Part shown: positions 29,181-44,939 of the stretch, piece after piece | Numbering within the stretch: position 1 is the first letter of the stretch | Layout: every line of letters starts with the position of its first letter | Assembly: GCA_034190875.2 (NCBI GenBank) | Contig: CM067349.1 | Location: forward strand, 35,043,895-35,107,894 | Length of the DNA: 64,000 nt | Source of the DNA: Urechis unicinctus | Taxonomy: Eukaryota; Annelida; Polychaeta; Xenopneusta; Urechidae | Reading direction: 5' to 3' | Made by a program: the position numbers and the translations under genes | The notes under the pieces: model-generated | What the model saw: only the letters and a program-made list of their open reading frames with translations | Told to the model about the DNA's origin: nothing | The model's database searches: none

Positions 29181-29866
29181 TTACATTTTCTTCTGACAAC
29201 ACCGTGCATATGGGCCTGTAAATGACATTACTCCGTCACACCGCATTGTATCCCTCTCATTTAAGCCTCCTGATACGATTATTGTAATACATTCTGTTAA
29301 ATTAGATTGCATATTTTGCAGCAAGATCGATCATTACAATGTGTATATCGAATTCATATTATCGTACTATTATATTTGGGTATTCCAGCGAGAGTGCACA
29401 CCACATAGAAGCGAATATCATGCTACACGGCGTACCTAGCTTTCATTCACAAACAACAGAAATAAACTGGAAGCAATCGCATTTCCCCTTAGTTTACAAC
29501 ACGAAGTCTTGCCATTTATAATTATGTGAAGCTCTGGTCATTTGTGTTTATTTGTTTTCGCTCATGTTTGCTGATGTGGAACGTTTCATGCGCACAACGG
29601 ACATGCTGATTTCATACCCTTACTTCTATTTCATAGACAACAACATACATATCCATAGGGAGGCTGCAAATTGCATGTTCGTACAGCATCCAACCTAAAT
29701 GCATTGTCGAATCTCGCCTACAGAAATAGAACAGGCTCTAGCATCACCAACTGGTAAGAACAACGGCTAAAAGTCCCATGTCATATCACTGTGAAATAGC
29801 TGTGATTATATTGCCGATTTTAGGACCTAGTACGGATGAAAATCGTTTCCATCCAAGTGCCGTGGC

Positions 29867-29902
29867 GTAGCCCCGGTCGGACAGTGATATACATGTGTCA
29901 AC
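29867..29902. repeat. Dispersed motif, copy 2
   Basis: GTAGCCCCGGTCGGACAGTG followed by ATATACATGTGTC matches the motif at 801 and 30608. Confidence 0.45.
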
Positions 29903-30607
29903 ATGACGTCCAGGAGGGCTAGCCATCGCAAGCATGCTCATTGATAACAATGCCGTTGCTGGAGTTCTGTGGAAAATATATTATTCAAACTCGTGGTCAA
30001 TGGCTAAATCATACATCACACTTGATATCAACTAATATTGTACAGTCTGACTGAGTTCAGATGAGTTATAAATTCAGCCCTATCACTTTTATTTTGAACA
30101 ACGATACCGGCTATTATAAACAACGTCGTAGACTAGTTATTTTTTCCCCCTAATTCTGTCGTCTTATTCGGTTATTCTTCCATATTTCATTCAATTATCG
30201 GTCAAGTGAACGCAAAATATTATTGTTTGTTGCTCCCGGTAAGAAACAAATTGCTTTCACGATTGTATATGTGTAAAATGATAGCCATTAATCTTTTTTG
30301 GCTGCTTGCCTGCACTGAGGTTGCAGAATTGTTTTAAGAATACGGTCCTAGATCGCGGACTCAAGTTGATATGACTCTAGCTCAGATTCTTTATGAAAAT
30401 GGTTCCTTATGTGTTTCACCATTGTCTAGTGACAGTAATGGGGTCAATGCGAAATTTTGTTTGGTTGTCGTTATTGCCGATCTGACCCATGTGTGAGGGT
30501 TGGTGGGTGGCATCTCCCAGCCATTGTCATTATCGAGTATCTAGTTATTTATGTTGCAAATGTCGGGGTAAACTGCGTTTATTATTTTTTTTCATTCAAG
30601 GGTTAGA

Positions 30608-30661
30608 TAGATCCGGTCAGACGGTGGTATACACATATACTATTCTGCAACGATCTTAGCC
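30608..30661. repeat. Dispersed motif, copy 3
   Basis: AGATCCGGTCAGACGGTGGT followed by ATACACATATACTATTCTGC corresponds position by position to the motif at 801, including the downstream TTCTGC. The following 200 bases may also be weakly similar to 880-960. Confidence 0.45.
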
Positions 30662-31059
30662 AACGCAATGGCAAAAATTATGTTTTGAGCGGCCATTTCT
30701 TTACATCAATGATGATGACTAACGCATCTATATGAATCGATTTAAGATGAACATCCTGTAATCACTGTCTTGTGATTATTTAGCAGTCGTCACTTAAACT
30801 TTGTCAGTTGCAACACTCATTTACGAGCAACCTCCATCTTAGAAAATGTGATGTCAGATTATGCAGTTTCAGTTACATTCGCACGGTGTTTGTGTGTATC
30901 CAAATGTGTTATCTTTTTATTGTAAAGGCTATGTCGTTGAATACTTACCCGTGTACGATATGTATTGTGAAATAAGAATCATTGACAAAATGGCATATGT
31001 ACTTACCTAATAAAATTTGGAAAGCAACAGTTCGCTTGCACCGAACCTTGCGCTCACAG

Positions 31060-31300
31060 GGACCGTCCTTGTCATCCAAAACGGACATGGCATATCAATA
31101 AATAACTCTAGTTGCGCGCGTGTACTGTTAAATAAATAACATGTTTTGGTATATGTTGCAACATCAAACTGATACGCTGTCTTAAGCACATATCAGTATC
31201 TTATACCTGCAGATACGCCATGCATGCATCTTCTTTTATTTTATTATATATCTTTAAAGTAACGTTTGTCCCTGCATGCCTAATTGCTTCGGAATGTCAC
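31060..31300 (+). repeat. Diverged repeat F, copy 1
   Basis: The segment matches 42230-42480 through CTGTTAAATAAATA (against CTGCTAAATAAATA), ACTGATACGCTGTC (against ACCGATGCGCTGTC), CATATCAGT and GCCATGCATGCA (against GCTATGCATGCA). Confidence 0.6.
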
Positions 31301-34300
31301 AACATTCGTATAGACCACCATGTTGTTCGAATATCTAAGAAAATATTTTACATTCGCAGCATTGTTGCTATGCTTCTAGCATGTGTAGTTTATCATCTTG
31401 CATGATTCGTATGTACCCGAATTGGCTACGAAAATGTCCTTTTTGTCGTGCTCAGCTTGTAAGGAATATTTGATACCTAATTCAATTACCACTTATCATT
31501 CAAGTGCTTGTTTTAATAGCCAGATGTTCGTATTTAGACAATTTGCGATTAGCTAATTCAATCACCACACATCATATAATTGCTTGTTATAACAGACGAT
31601 TGTAGACAATTCGCGATTTCGATTCCATAGATCACATATAATTTTAAAAGAAAGTAACAATTGAAAATATTGCTACAGTAAAGATGCCTTGTGAAGGCCA
31701 TAATACATTCCAGACGGCTTACAATTGCTTACTTTCTAGTGGCATGTATTGTCCGATTTGCATTTGCTAGTTAAGCTAAACTAACATAAAGCTTTACAAA
31801 TGTTTGCTGCTGTTGTAAATTACCATCAACTGTCAAACTGATTATACAAACTTATTCCATTTACTTGTCCAGAAAAAGACCCACACTGTTCCAAAAGGTG
31901 ACCTCACACGATATTAACTACAGCCAATAGTTCAGGTAAATTACAGATGGGAAGAATAGCATAAATGGTTTTTTAAATTAATTGTTTGTTTGATTGCGCG
32001 CCACAAAGGTACTTACAGGCCACAAATTGGTGATATCGATAGATATTTATGCTCCTGACTACTATTATAACTCCACACTTTCACCTGATGGGAGAGGTAC
32101 CTCGATGGATGATTAATACAACACGTTCAGTTCAGTGCACGGTCTCTGCCCTCTGTTTGCTTCAACCCCTCTTCGGAGCAGAACAAACAGCGCTGGAGTT
32201 TATATAGAATAAGGCGTGCAGCGCAAATGACCTATGTTTTGACTCTTGAGATATTTCGTTATCAATACAATTGATTCTGTCATGGGGGCGCCAATTAACT
32301 TGCTCATAGACAAGCACGAACAACGTTAACCTATTACTTTGCTAAGGTTGTGAATAAAAATTCAGAAATTTAAAACCTGGACCTTCAGTCGGCGGTGATA
32401 TTTGAAATGTACGGAGTGAAAGATGCCCAGGGCTAATCCTGAACAGTTTCTGTGGAAGTGAGCATTCTTACAAAAAGCTCTTTAGATTGACAGAGTGTCG
32501 ATGATAGCTTATTTACGTAGCAAGTTAACACGTCAAGCTGTTACATTGTTTGTAGCACTACCGGCGTCCACTATATCATGATTTTCTACCGCAGGGAATA
32601 TCATTGACATCAAACAATGGTCTCAAATGCGATAATTATCCTCTTATCATATTTACGCGGTCAATTATGTCATTTGTAGTGAATATTTAATGACACATTA
32701 GGTTGGTAACAAATTACTAAAATATACATTGCTTTGAATACGTTATTTGGAAACTGGCGACGATAATCTAATCAAACACTACATTTATCTCTGGCATTGT
32801 CGAATATTTTAGCAAACACCACCTGACTGCTTAACGTGTGCAATCTAACTGTAAATTGTCGATTGCAAGGCCTGATTTAATGAAATTCAATGAATATCAT
32901 CCAAAATCACTTTATCACTTCCGATAAATATATCACTACCCAAATGGGTAGATTCAAAGAATCTATGCTATATATGCTGTACTGAAAATAATATTGCATT
33001 TGCCTATTTATGGTCGTTACTGCACGAATAAAAAATTAATTTTGTATTGGGGGCCAGCCAATTTCTTAAAGTAGGGTCTTGTTACTAGGTTGTATCTTAA
33101 TTTTGTTTATTTTTCTCGTATAAAAACATTGTTATATGTTACTTAGCATATGATGCAGATATATATATTTTTATATATCTGAACCCCATTGAATTTAATA
33201 GTTTAATACTGGTCCCATGCATTATGAATCCGCACGTTTTGGTGAGTGATAACATTAATTAGTAAGGAACTGTGACCATTCAGCGCCCCGTTGATCCATT
33301 CAAATGTTATTTGGGATTGCGTTTGGTGACAAAAAATAGGCACAGCGCTGTTTGTACAATCACAGTTTACTTCTAAGATTATCCTTTGGAACTCAGACCC
33401 GCAAACTGCCTCTAAGGCTTAATTTCAAATGACGTCGTGTGTTCACACACCTTGGAATAGCATTAAAGTGCATCGGTTTTGTGTTGAACTTCGGCTTGCA
33501 GGTAATCAGGGTGAAGGCAGTCTCTATTTCGTAGGGTTTACTAATAATTCGATCGAATCGCAAATCACTATACTGGTGCTGTTTTCGATTGGGGTTATAA
33601 TTTTGTCAGCACCAGCCAGTAATATCTGACGATCATGATTATTAATAGAAAGTCACTATTTGTAACTGCTAGGACACTAAACAGTCTGATTTCGTCGATG
33701 ATATCTGATAAGTTATTGCTGATTGATGACAGTCTACGAAACTCTGCCATTTAGAGGCACTCAGCCCGGAGATAGTGAGTGTACAGTCTCTGTCATTCAA
33801 CGAAGCGCAACGAACTTAACATTGCTTATTTACACGGTTTTCCTCATCCCCATCTACGTCTAAAACAAATTAAACCCTATTAAAGATTATTTTAAATTAC
33901 CTTACAGTACATAACAATATTTTGCTAACCATTTGAGTGGCGAAATTGTTAATATCCGTTTTTTGGTAATAATTAGCAACTAGCACAATCGGAATATATC
34001 GTTAGAAATGATGCAATAAGATGACTGATGTCACCTGCTAGTGTTGCCGCAGGAAAGAATCGTACACATTTAAAAAGGAATCACTGTACCAAACCAATCA
34101 TTTTGATCCAGGCCGACCGTTTAAATAATCTACTGCTAACACGAGCATCCGGATGACAATATTGATGACAAAAACGGCATACAGTAAATAGGCGCAACAC
34201 CATCGTGACATTTGTCAACTCCCATGTCGCAAATGATATAGCACTAAATTATACTATAGCACTCTTCGTTTCATTGACTTGACTGGACAGGTTGACATCT

Positions 34301-34514
34301 CGGGATTTAAACATGGTTATTGGGATAAATATGCTAAGCGATCCTACAAAATTTAAGAGACGGCGCACGTGCTTATGAATATAGAACGTCTGAGGTGGAT
34401 CGACTGACACTGCATAGCAGCAATCAAATTTTGGGATGCTTCCAGAGGACCTTTAAGAAAGTGAAACAATATTACTCACTATCTCACTCGCAATAGATAG
34501 ATACATATAAATTA

Positions 34515-34930
<416 letters not shown>

Positions 34931-35439
34931 ATTATTTATTTAATATAAATATTGTCATATATAAGGCTAGCAAGCAAAGGATGTAAATCTAATGATGTAT
35001 GAATCCTTACAATTAATACAGCGTGTAAGTGCACAGAAAAATATATCGACATAGTAGTACCTCTAAACACTCCATATCTAGTAATGGTAATGACAAAGAT
35101 TGATATTGCGTATGCCAAATATCATTTAACATTTGGTGTGGTTAATTCAACAGCGAAATAATAGAATTTTGGGAATACTATTACAATTTTTCAACAATGT
35201 GTTTTCTTAAAATTATTTTGAAAGCATAATACAACATATATGGTTTAATTATATAGCTGATACCATTCCACAATTTCAAGCCTAGATACATAATACTGTT
35301 AATAGCTATTTGCGATTTACATTTGGGTACATATAGTAGACATTGTTGCCTAGTTATAACATTGTAGGTATCAGGCTTTCTTTTAAACATTAGGTACACG
35401 CTAGATATATACATTAACTAAAACAAATGTAAACATGTA

Positions 35440-38276
<2,837 letters not shown>

Positions 38277-38568
38277 TGTGACATAATATGTATGGGCCTC
38301 GTTGTAATCGGTCAGTATAGTGGCCGCCTGTGATTGGTCAGCCAATTACAGGTAGAGCTGGTCTCAACCGGGGAAATGGGATTGGGTATATATTGAAGGA
38401 GCGTCCAAGTTTCGGGAGCTTACCCCCAGGATCCGAAGCGGGTGGACGCGACTCCAATATATACAACATAAGACCGGTTATAACGCTGTGTTGGTTTCGT
38501 AGTCAATAAATATATCTCGTACGCAGTGAAGTCTTGATATATCTGAGTATACTGCTCAGGCCACTACA
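38277..38568 (+). mobile_element. Candidate solo LTR of a retrotransposon
   Basis: The 292-base segment begins TGTGACATAATATG and ends GGCCACTACA (TG...CA ends). It is G+C-richer than its surroundings and has promoter-like signals in the right order. ATTGG and CCAAT boxes lie at 38333-38346, a TATA box (TATATATT) at 38387-38394 and an AATAAA at 38505-38510. No second copy, primer-binding site or internal coding sequence flanks it, so it would be a solo LTR, plausibly of Gypsy type. No clear 4-6 base target-site duplication is seen, so the exact ends are uncertain. Confidence 0.5.
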
Positions 38569-38754
38569 TAAGAGAAACAAGAAATACCCTCACAACATAG
38601 AACTTAAGTTATCATATATGTCAAAATAAAGTAACTTACTGCTGGGATACACCTTCAAAATATCACGCCTTGCTTCCTAAAAAACCATTACAGCCATCGT
38701 TCATAAATGCTACTTTAGATGACGATCGGTAGTTTTTATATGATGTAGTAAAAA

Positions 38755-39010
38755 ACTTGACGACGATGTTTTCGTGTGACCTTGATAATTCCGACTGAGC
38801 CACGTCAATTTAATAAGGTGTGACTGTATAAAGGCGAAGATTACAGGGTGTTGTTTATTGCAATGTATTCGCACTGCCATGTCAGAAACAAGTGTTTTAT
38901 TATGTTTTACAAGGGGCCTGATCACGGACATAGACGCATATATGAATAACACCCGTTCCTCATGTTTGATCAATGCATTTGCATAGCCGTCTGTGCTGCA
39001 CATGTAATGA
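38755..39010 (+). repeat. Third, partial copy of a block A segment
   Basis: Sequence from the 'GATGTTTTCGTGTGACCTTG' region to 'CTGTGCTGCACATGTAATGA' aligns with about 3535-3795 and 27450-27720, including the shared GCCGTCTGTGC-GCACATGT end. It lies about 190 bases after the candidate LTR. It is short and diverged, and no coding function is seen. Confidence 0.75.
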
Positions 39011-39859
39011 ACAAGGCTAAAAAGCGGCTCTTCAAATTATGTTAATCAATGTTCTTTCAGGTTCCACGAACCGTTGATTAATGCTATTATTCGGTCTTTT
39101 CTAGGATTTGGTATGTTATAGGTGGATGAAACTGTTACTTTTGAAAGCCGCTTCATTGTGGACGTCATGTCACGATAGTGACGTAGTTCCCTGGAAGCGT
39201 ATTGATGAGTAATAACGCGGCAGTCATATGCTACGGAATTCGAATTAAAAAGCCGGAATTTAACTTCAGGTTTGCAGCGTTGTTTTTATTGATATCATGT
39301 TTATAGATTATCAAAGATCTTGCTACCTATTTTTACCAGATGGACTTACTTTTTTTCCCTATTATAATTCCTAAGCTCATATTGAGTATTTGACGGAAAG
39401 TTCAATCATCGTTTATCACGATGTCGCATCACATTCATTCATATCTTCTTGCTTCATGGATCACATCTGACCTAATGGTAGAGAGACAGCACTGGCCCGT
39501 TAATTGTTTGAGCTGCTTTAATTTTAACTGGTGAATTACAACGCTAAATGGCTGATTTCCGTCGGCCAGTTGCACGTCCATCGCTGCGATTCTCGCCAAA
39601 CAACCCTGTGATGTTAGTTATTTCGTTGGATGGTGATACTATAAGAGAGCGCAAAGAATTAATACCAGCGATCACTAGGAGCTGACATTGCAAAATATAG
39701 TGATTTGCAATGTTCTCAGAGATGAATTGGAAACAGAGCCCTCAAAATCTTGGGTCAACGAACTGTTCCTCAGCAAAATAACTAACGAAATTTGTAATGT
39801 ATCTCCCTGGCGTTTTACATGGACGAATGATATACTGCAATGAAAAGCTGATAACAAAT

Positions 39860-40000
39860 CTAGCCTGAACAGGAGCATCATTTGTCGCTTGTTATCATGT
39901 AACACCCAAGTTGATTGATGTCCTGTGTGCTGAATGGCGACGAAGGTTTATGATTGATGAACAGAACACGAAACGTTGGTAAGTGGCCGTTTGTGAGAAA
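39860..40000 (-). repeat. Inverted pair C, copy 2
   Basis: This is the reverse-complement partner of 29050-29180. The copies lie 10.7 kb apart in opposite orientation, as expected for a dispersed element. Confidence 0.7.
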
Positions 40001-40070
40001 ATTTATTCAGGAAGGGTAGTTTAGGTGCTAACGAACGAACAAAAACCATTATATAAATATATTAATTTAG

Positions 40071-40253
40071 TATGGACCTATATACATGCACACATTTATA
40101 TTTATAAATGTACATAAACATATCTAGACATATAACATATATTTATATATATATAAATGTGTTCATATATGCATATGCAGATGTATATTTAAAGATATAT
40201 ATAATATATATATATATTTATATATATATATATATATACACATATATATATAC

Positions 40254-40285
<32 letters not shown>

Positions 40286-40380
40286 ATATATATGGATATA
40301 TATATATTTATATAAGTGTATTTATATATGGCTGTTTATAATATATATAGAGATATCTGCATATTTGTATATTTATGCAT
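40071..40380. repeat. AT-rich low-complexity tract with (GTAT)n
   Basis: Degenerate AT sequence containing a short (TGTA)n run at about 40259-40282. Confidence 0.85.
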
Positions 40381-40616
40381 ATACGTCATTTACCCTTAAT
40401 AATACAACTGCACGCTCATGCTATGGTCGGATAATATATTAACAAATAAATGTTAACCAGTGAAAAGTTCAAGGTATCCCTAACTGCAGTATGGGTGGGC
40501 AAGGGTGATTGGTTCCATTATCTGAAGTGCAATGCTCTATCGGATATAGATAATGCTTATTGACCTAACACAATAATTATAAACATGGACTTTGATATTC
40601 CAATATCTACCATTGC

Positions 40617-40813
40617 TACTCTTCAAGTAATCGTATTATATTATGAGTAATACTTCGCATCGTGAAATTTTTACGCCAACAATAGCCATATTATGTTTGT
40701 TGCCTATTTGTTTAGAACTTCTAATGGTTTCGTCATCTAATCTTATAATTAAGTAATCTTATTATGTTATGAGTAATACTTTGCATCTTGGAATTTTTAC
40801 GCCAACGATAGAT
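40617..40813 (+). repeat. Two-copy local repeat, about 124-base period
   Basis: ATTATGAGTAATACTTCGCA... GAAATTTTTACGCCAACAAT near 40640 recurs near 40764 as TTATGAGTAATACTTTGCAT... GGAATTTTTACGCCAACGAT. It is a small tandem or near-tandem duplication. Confidence 0.7.
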
Positions 40814-42229
40814 GAGAGCAGCCGCATTAAGCTTTCTACGCATTGCATAAATATGGATGATCCGAGCATAATATAATTTTATGAATGAACCGAAACCTAA
40901 ATGAGGTTTCTCACTGAGTTTTATGAGCAATGAAAAAACAGGTCCGCCGAAGAAAGTGCCAACAGGTTATGATAAAGTTTGATATTAGTATTATATAGTC
41001 ATATAGTTCAATGATATCAGTTTGGCTATCCATGGACGGGCAATGCTTGATCAACTTGTAAGGAATATTTTGCGCTATGTTCGACACTTGGCGTGGGCCT
41101 GACATGGTGATGAGCACGTACGAGTACAAGGTTCGATGAAAATCTTATTCTTCAGCAGGATCGGATTTCATAGGGTGTAATAGTGCTGGCCGGGTATCTG
41201 ATAAACTACATTTCCGTTTCGATTATATACTCTGGGGTTTAACACACTATTTAGTTGTTCTCAGCTAAGCTCGAAGATATCATACTCTCTCTGATTACGG
41301 TGGTAATATCCGAACTGCTTGTTTGTAAGGCACACAAAAAAGGAATCATATTGTTCGTGAGGATATCACGTATGTAAAGATCTGTTGCAATTTTTAAGTA
41401 TAGGCAAAATATCGTTTCTGCTATAACTTCATCACTCGTATTGACATCAATTGATAGCGGTTATTGCTATTCGATGGGTATCATAAGAATTATTAAGTAT
41501 CTACGGATCTTTGCATACGCAGTTTGACACATGAATGAGACGCAGCAATTGCTCACTCAATGATACGGAATACTGTACCAGACCGGTCTCCTAATTAGCA
41601 TCACTGCCGCGATCCTCATAACAGGGCCTGTGCATAAGATCTCATGCGGATTGGTTGTAAGTTCAATGACCGTTACCTTCATCTCCATGTTTGACCTCTC
41701 ATCGGAGTTAAATCATATATCAGACAGGCCTATGAGGCAAACTGTCACACAGCCATTCTTAAACTTAACAGCAAAGACAGGTTATCTGCGGAATTCAACC
41801 ATTCAGTTGCTAAATGTGATATCTCTTCTTTGACTCACTGTCGGGATTCAATTATGTAGAGTAATGCCTTTCTCTTGTCCTGTTACTGAAATTAAATACG
41901 AACGCAGTACATTTAATCAATGATAACTTGATACATTATATCCGTCACTCCAAAAGCGTTTCCATAGGGGATGATCAATATAAACAACAATATGAGCATA
42001 CACGGATTTTTTTAAAATATAATGAATATAACTGTTACATGCAAAATTATCCAAACTATGTTTTAGCAGACATTAAATGGTTATCTGGTAGAAGATATTG
42101 AGATAATACAATAATCGGTAACAGATATGCCTATATCGGTAGGATTTTAGACACTAAGGCAATAGAAAGCACAGCCAATATAATCGAAATACAAGGGATT
42201 CCTGATAAAATTTCTCCTAGGTAAACAAT

Positions 42230-42480
42230 GGTCGGGAAAGGCCGTCAGATTTCTCTATCTACCCGATGCACAATATCTTAAATCGAAGTGCACGCGTGAA
42301 CTGCTAAATAAATAGAATGCTTACGTAAATGAGGCAACGACAAACCGATGCGCTGTCGTGAGCAAATATCAGTGCTTCTTACGCTATGCATGCACACTAT
42401 TCTATTAGATTAGTTCAGCTCCTTTCTGCACCAACCATGGAAGGCTTTAACGTTGCGCATGCATTGACATTCTGAATCGA
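42230..42480 (+). repeat. Diverged repeat F, copy 2
   Basis: This is the partner of 31060-31300 in direct orientation, with the same ordered anchors. No open frame is shared. Confidence 0.6.
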
Positions 42481-44009
42481 CCCTCAATGCCTGTGATCAC
42501 AAGATAATGTTATATAGCTTATATACGCTTGTAATGTTTAGATAGCGGTGCAATGTTGCTTAGCTGTTAATGTTTGCATCCTTTACATGGATCAAGCAAC
42601 TGGCGCAAATTGCTTAGCCCATAAATAAAATGAAGCCTACCATTGGACCAAATATACCTCCTTTTACTACAGTAGAACTTTATATGAGCTCCGGTGAGCG
42701 ATGAAAGCATTCCTTACGTAAAGAAGCAAGCACAATTGGTGGCAAAATGGGATCCGTTATAAAGCTGCAGGCGACAAATATCGTGGCAGTAACAGGCGCA
42801 TAACTAACAGCCAATTAGGCACAATTGCTTTGATATTGTCCCTTCAACTGGCGAGAAAGTTTTACGGAATAAACCTTTTTGTCTGGTTAATAAAATGATC
42901 ACCATTGTAACCAAAGCTTCTATCCATAGTAGAACACTATTGTATTGTTGCAAAATGGCTCTCCGTGTCAACGCTTTTAGTTAATAAAGCTCGTTCTGCA
43001 TACGTTTGGAAACGAATAAAAGTTAATCTCAGAAAAAAAGGGTTGGGATCGAAAAACGTTTATTCATTAAAAACGAGTACATTGGTGCCAACAAAGAAGG
43101 TCGCATATATTTCGTGATTTTCGACAGTATAAACGTCGTTGTGTCGCACGCCACTATGCGGCTACGCTGCTGGAAATTAAATAAGTACTGGAAAGTAGGT
43201 TTTATTACTGGGTGAAATACATCAGGTCATCGTTATTTGTCCCTCATTGTACAATATTTGTAAATCTCTTGTTGAAAGGATTAGTATATTGTTACTCGTC
43301 TATAATCACGTCTCAGTGCAGTAATGCGCTTGATGAGAGAATTAAAAAAACCCTACGCCTACAATCGCCGTGATAATAGAACTCAAGCTTTAATGGCTTG
43401 CACACTATTATCATAGTTACTACTCTGACTTTTCAATTAAAACGAGCGCCTTTCTTAACTATTGCCGCCACCCTTAAGTCATAAATTCTGAAAAAAAATC
43501 CACCGCTTATCTCACATTGTGACAAATCGTCCAGAAAGCTTTCCAGAAAGCTTGCGTGAATAAAAACAACGACACACTCCATTGATAATGAATGATTGGA
43601 AGCCATTGTGCGTTTGTGGTTAAGCGCCGCATAAAGTGGAAGAGTTTATGGCAAATCAGGCCATCTGCATCAGCGTGAGTTACTAATGGAAAATGCAGCA
43701 GTTAATATTGTTATCGCGCACAAAACCGCAATATGTCCTCAGACTCCATGAAGACCTACGCTAGCACCTGTTATCGTTCAGAGGCAAAAACAGCCTCATT
43801 AATATAATTGGCGTTGTTGAGATACGTGTAAGCGTTACTTCAAAAGCAAAAGAGTGGCCACTGATGCAAAAGAAAACTATCGAGGAAGTATATTTATAAG
43901 GTATAATTTCATGCGCTTGACGTTTAGCTAGTTTTGTAAAGGTCAAATGAAATAAGTCCTATCTATGCCGATGTTCCGAATGTATGTGTATCAGTGTGCA
44001 AACAAACAA

Positions 44010-44660
<651 letters not shown>

Positions 44661-44939
44661 GATGTACAGATGATGCCAAATGTGCTATCTATTTAATTGT
44701 GGAAAATAAACCATGTGCCCTGTTTTTCTATTGGCCAGGAATTGATATGTAAATGCGAAATAATTATCTCTGAACCGATTCAGCTGTTCGGTAAATTACC
44801 ACATTAAGGAGCTCTCTATTGGTGTACACGAATCTCATTATAAAAATGGAGTTGCAAGGGAAGATGTGAAGCCAACCGTTCGCATGCATGGTAACTCAAC
44901 GATATCCATACAACATTATCGTTGCTAAACATGACATGA

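Larger units (their letters stand above)
39011..44009. other. Mostly unique non-coding stretch
   Basis: It holds inverted copy C (39860-40000), an AT tract, a local two-copy repeat and repeat F copy 2. Otherwise no gene or RNA was recognised. A short tandem CCAGAAAGCTTT/CCAGAAAGCTTG lies near 43530-43555. Confidence 0.5.
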
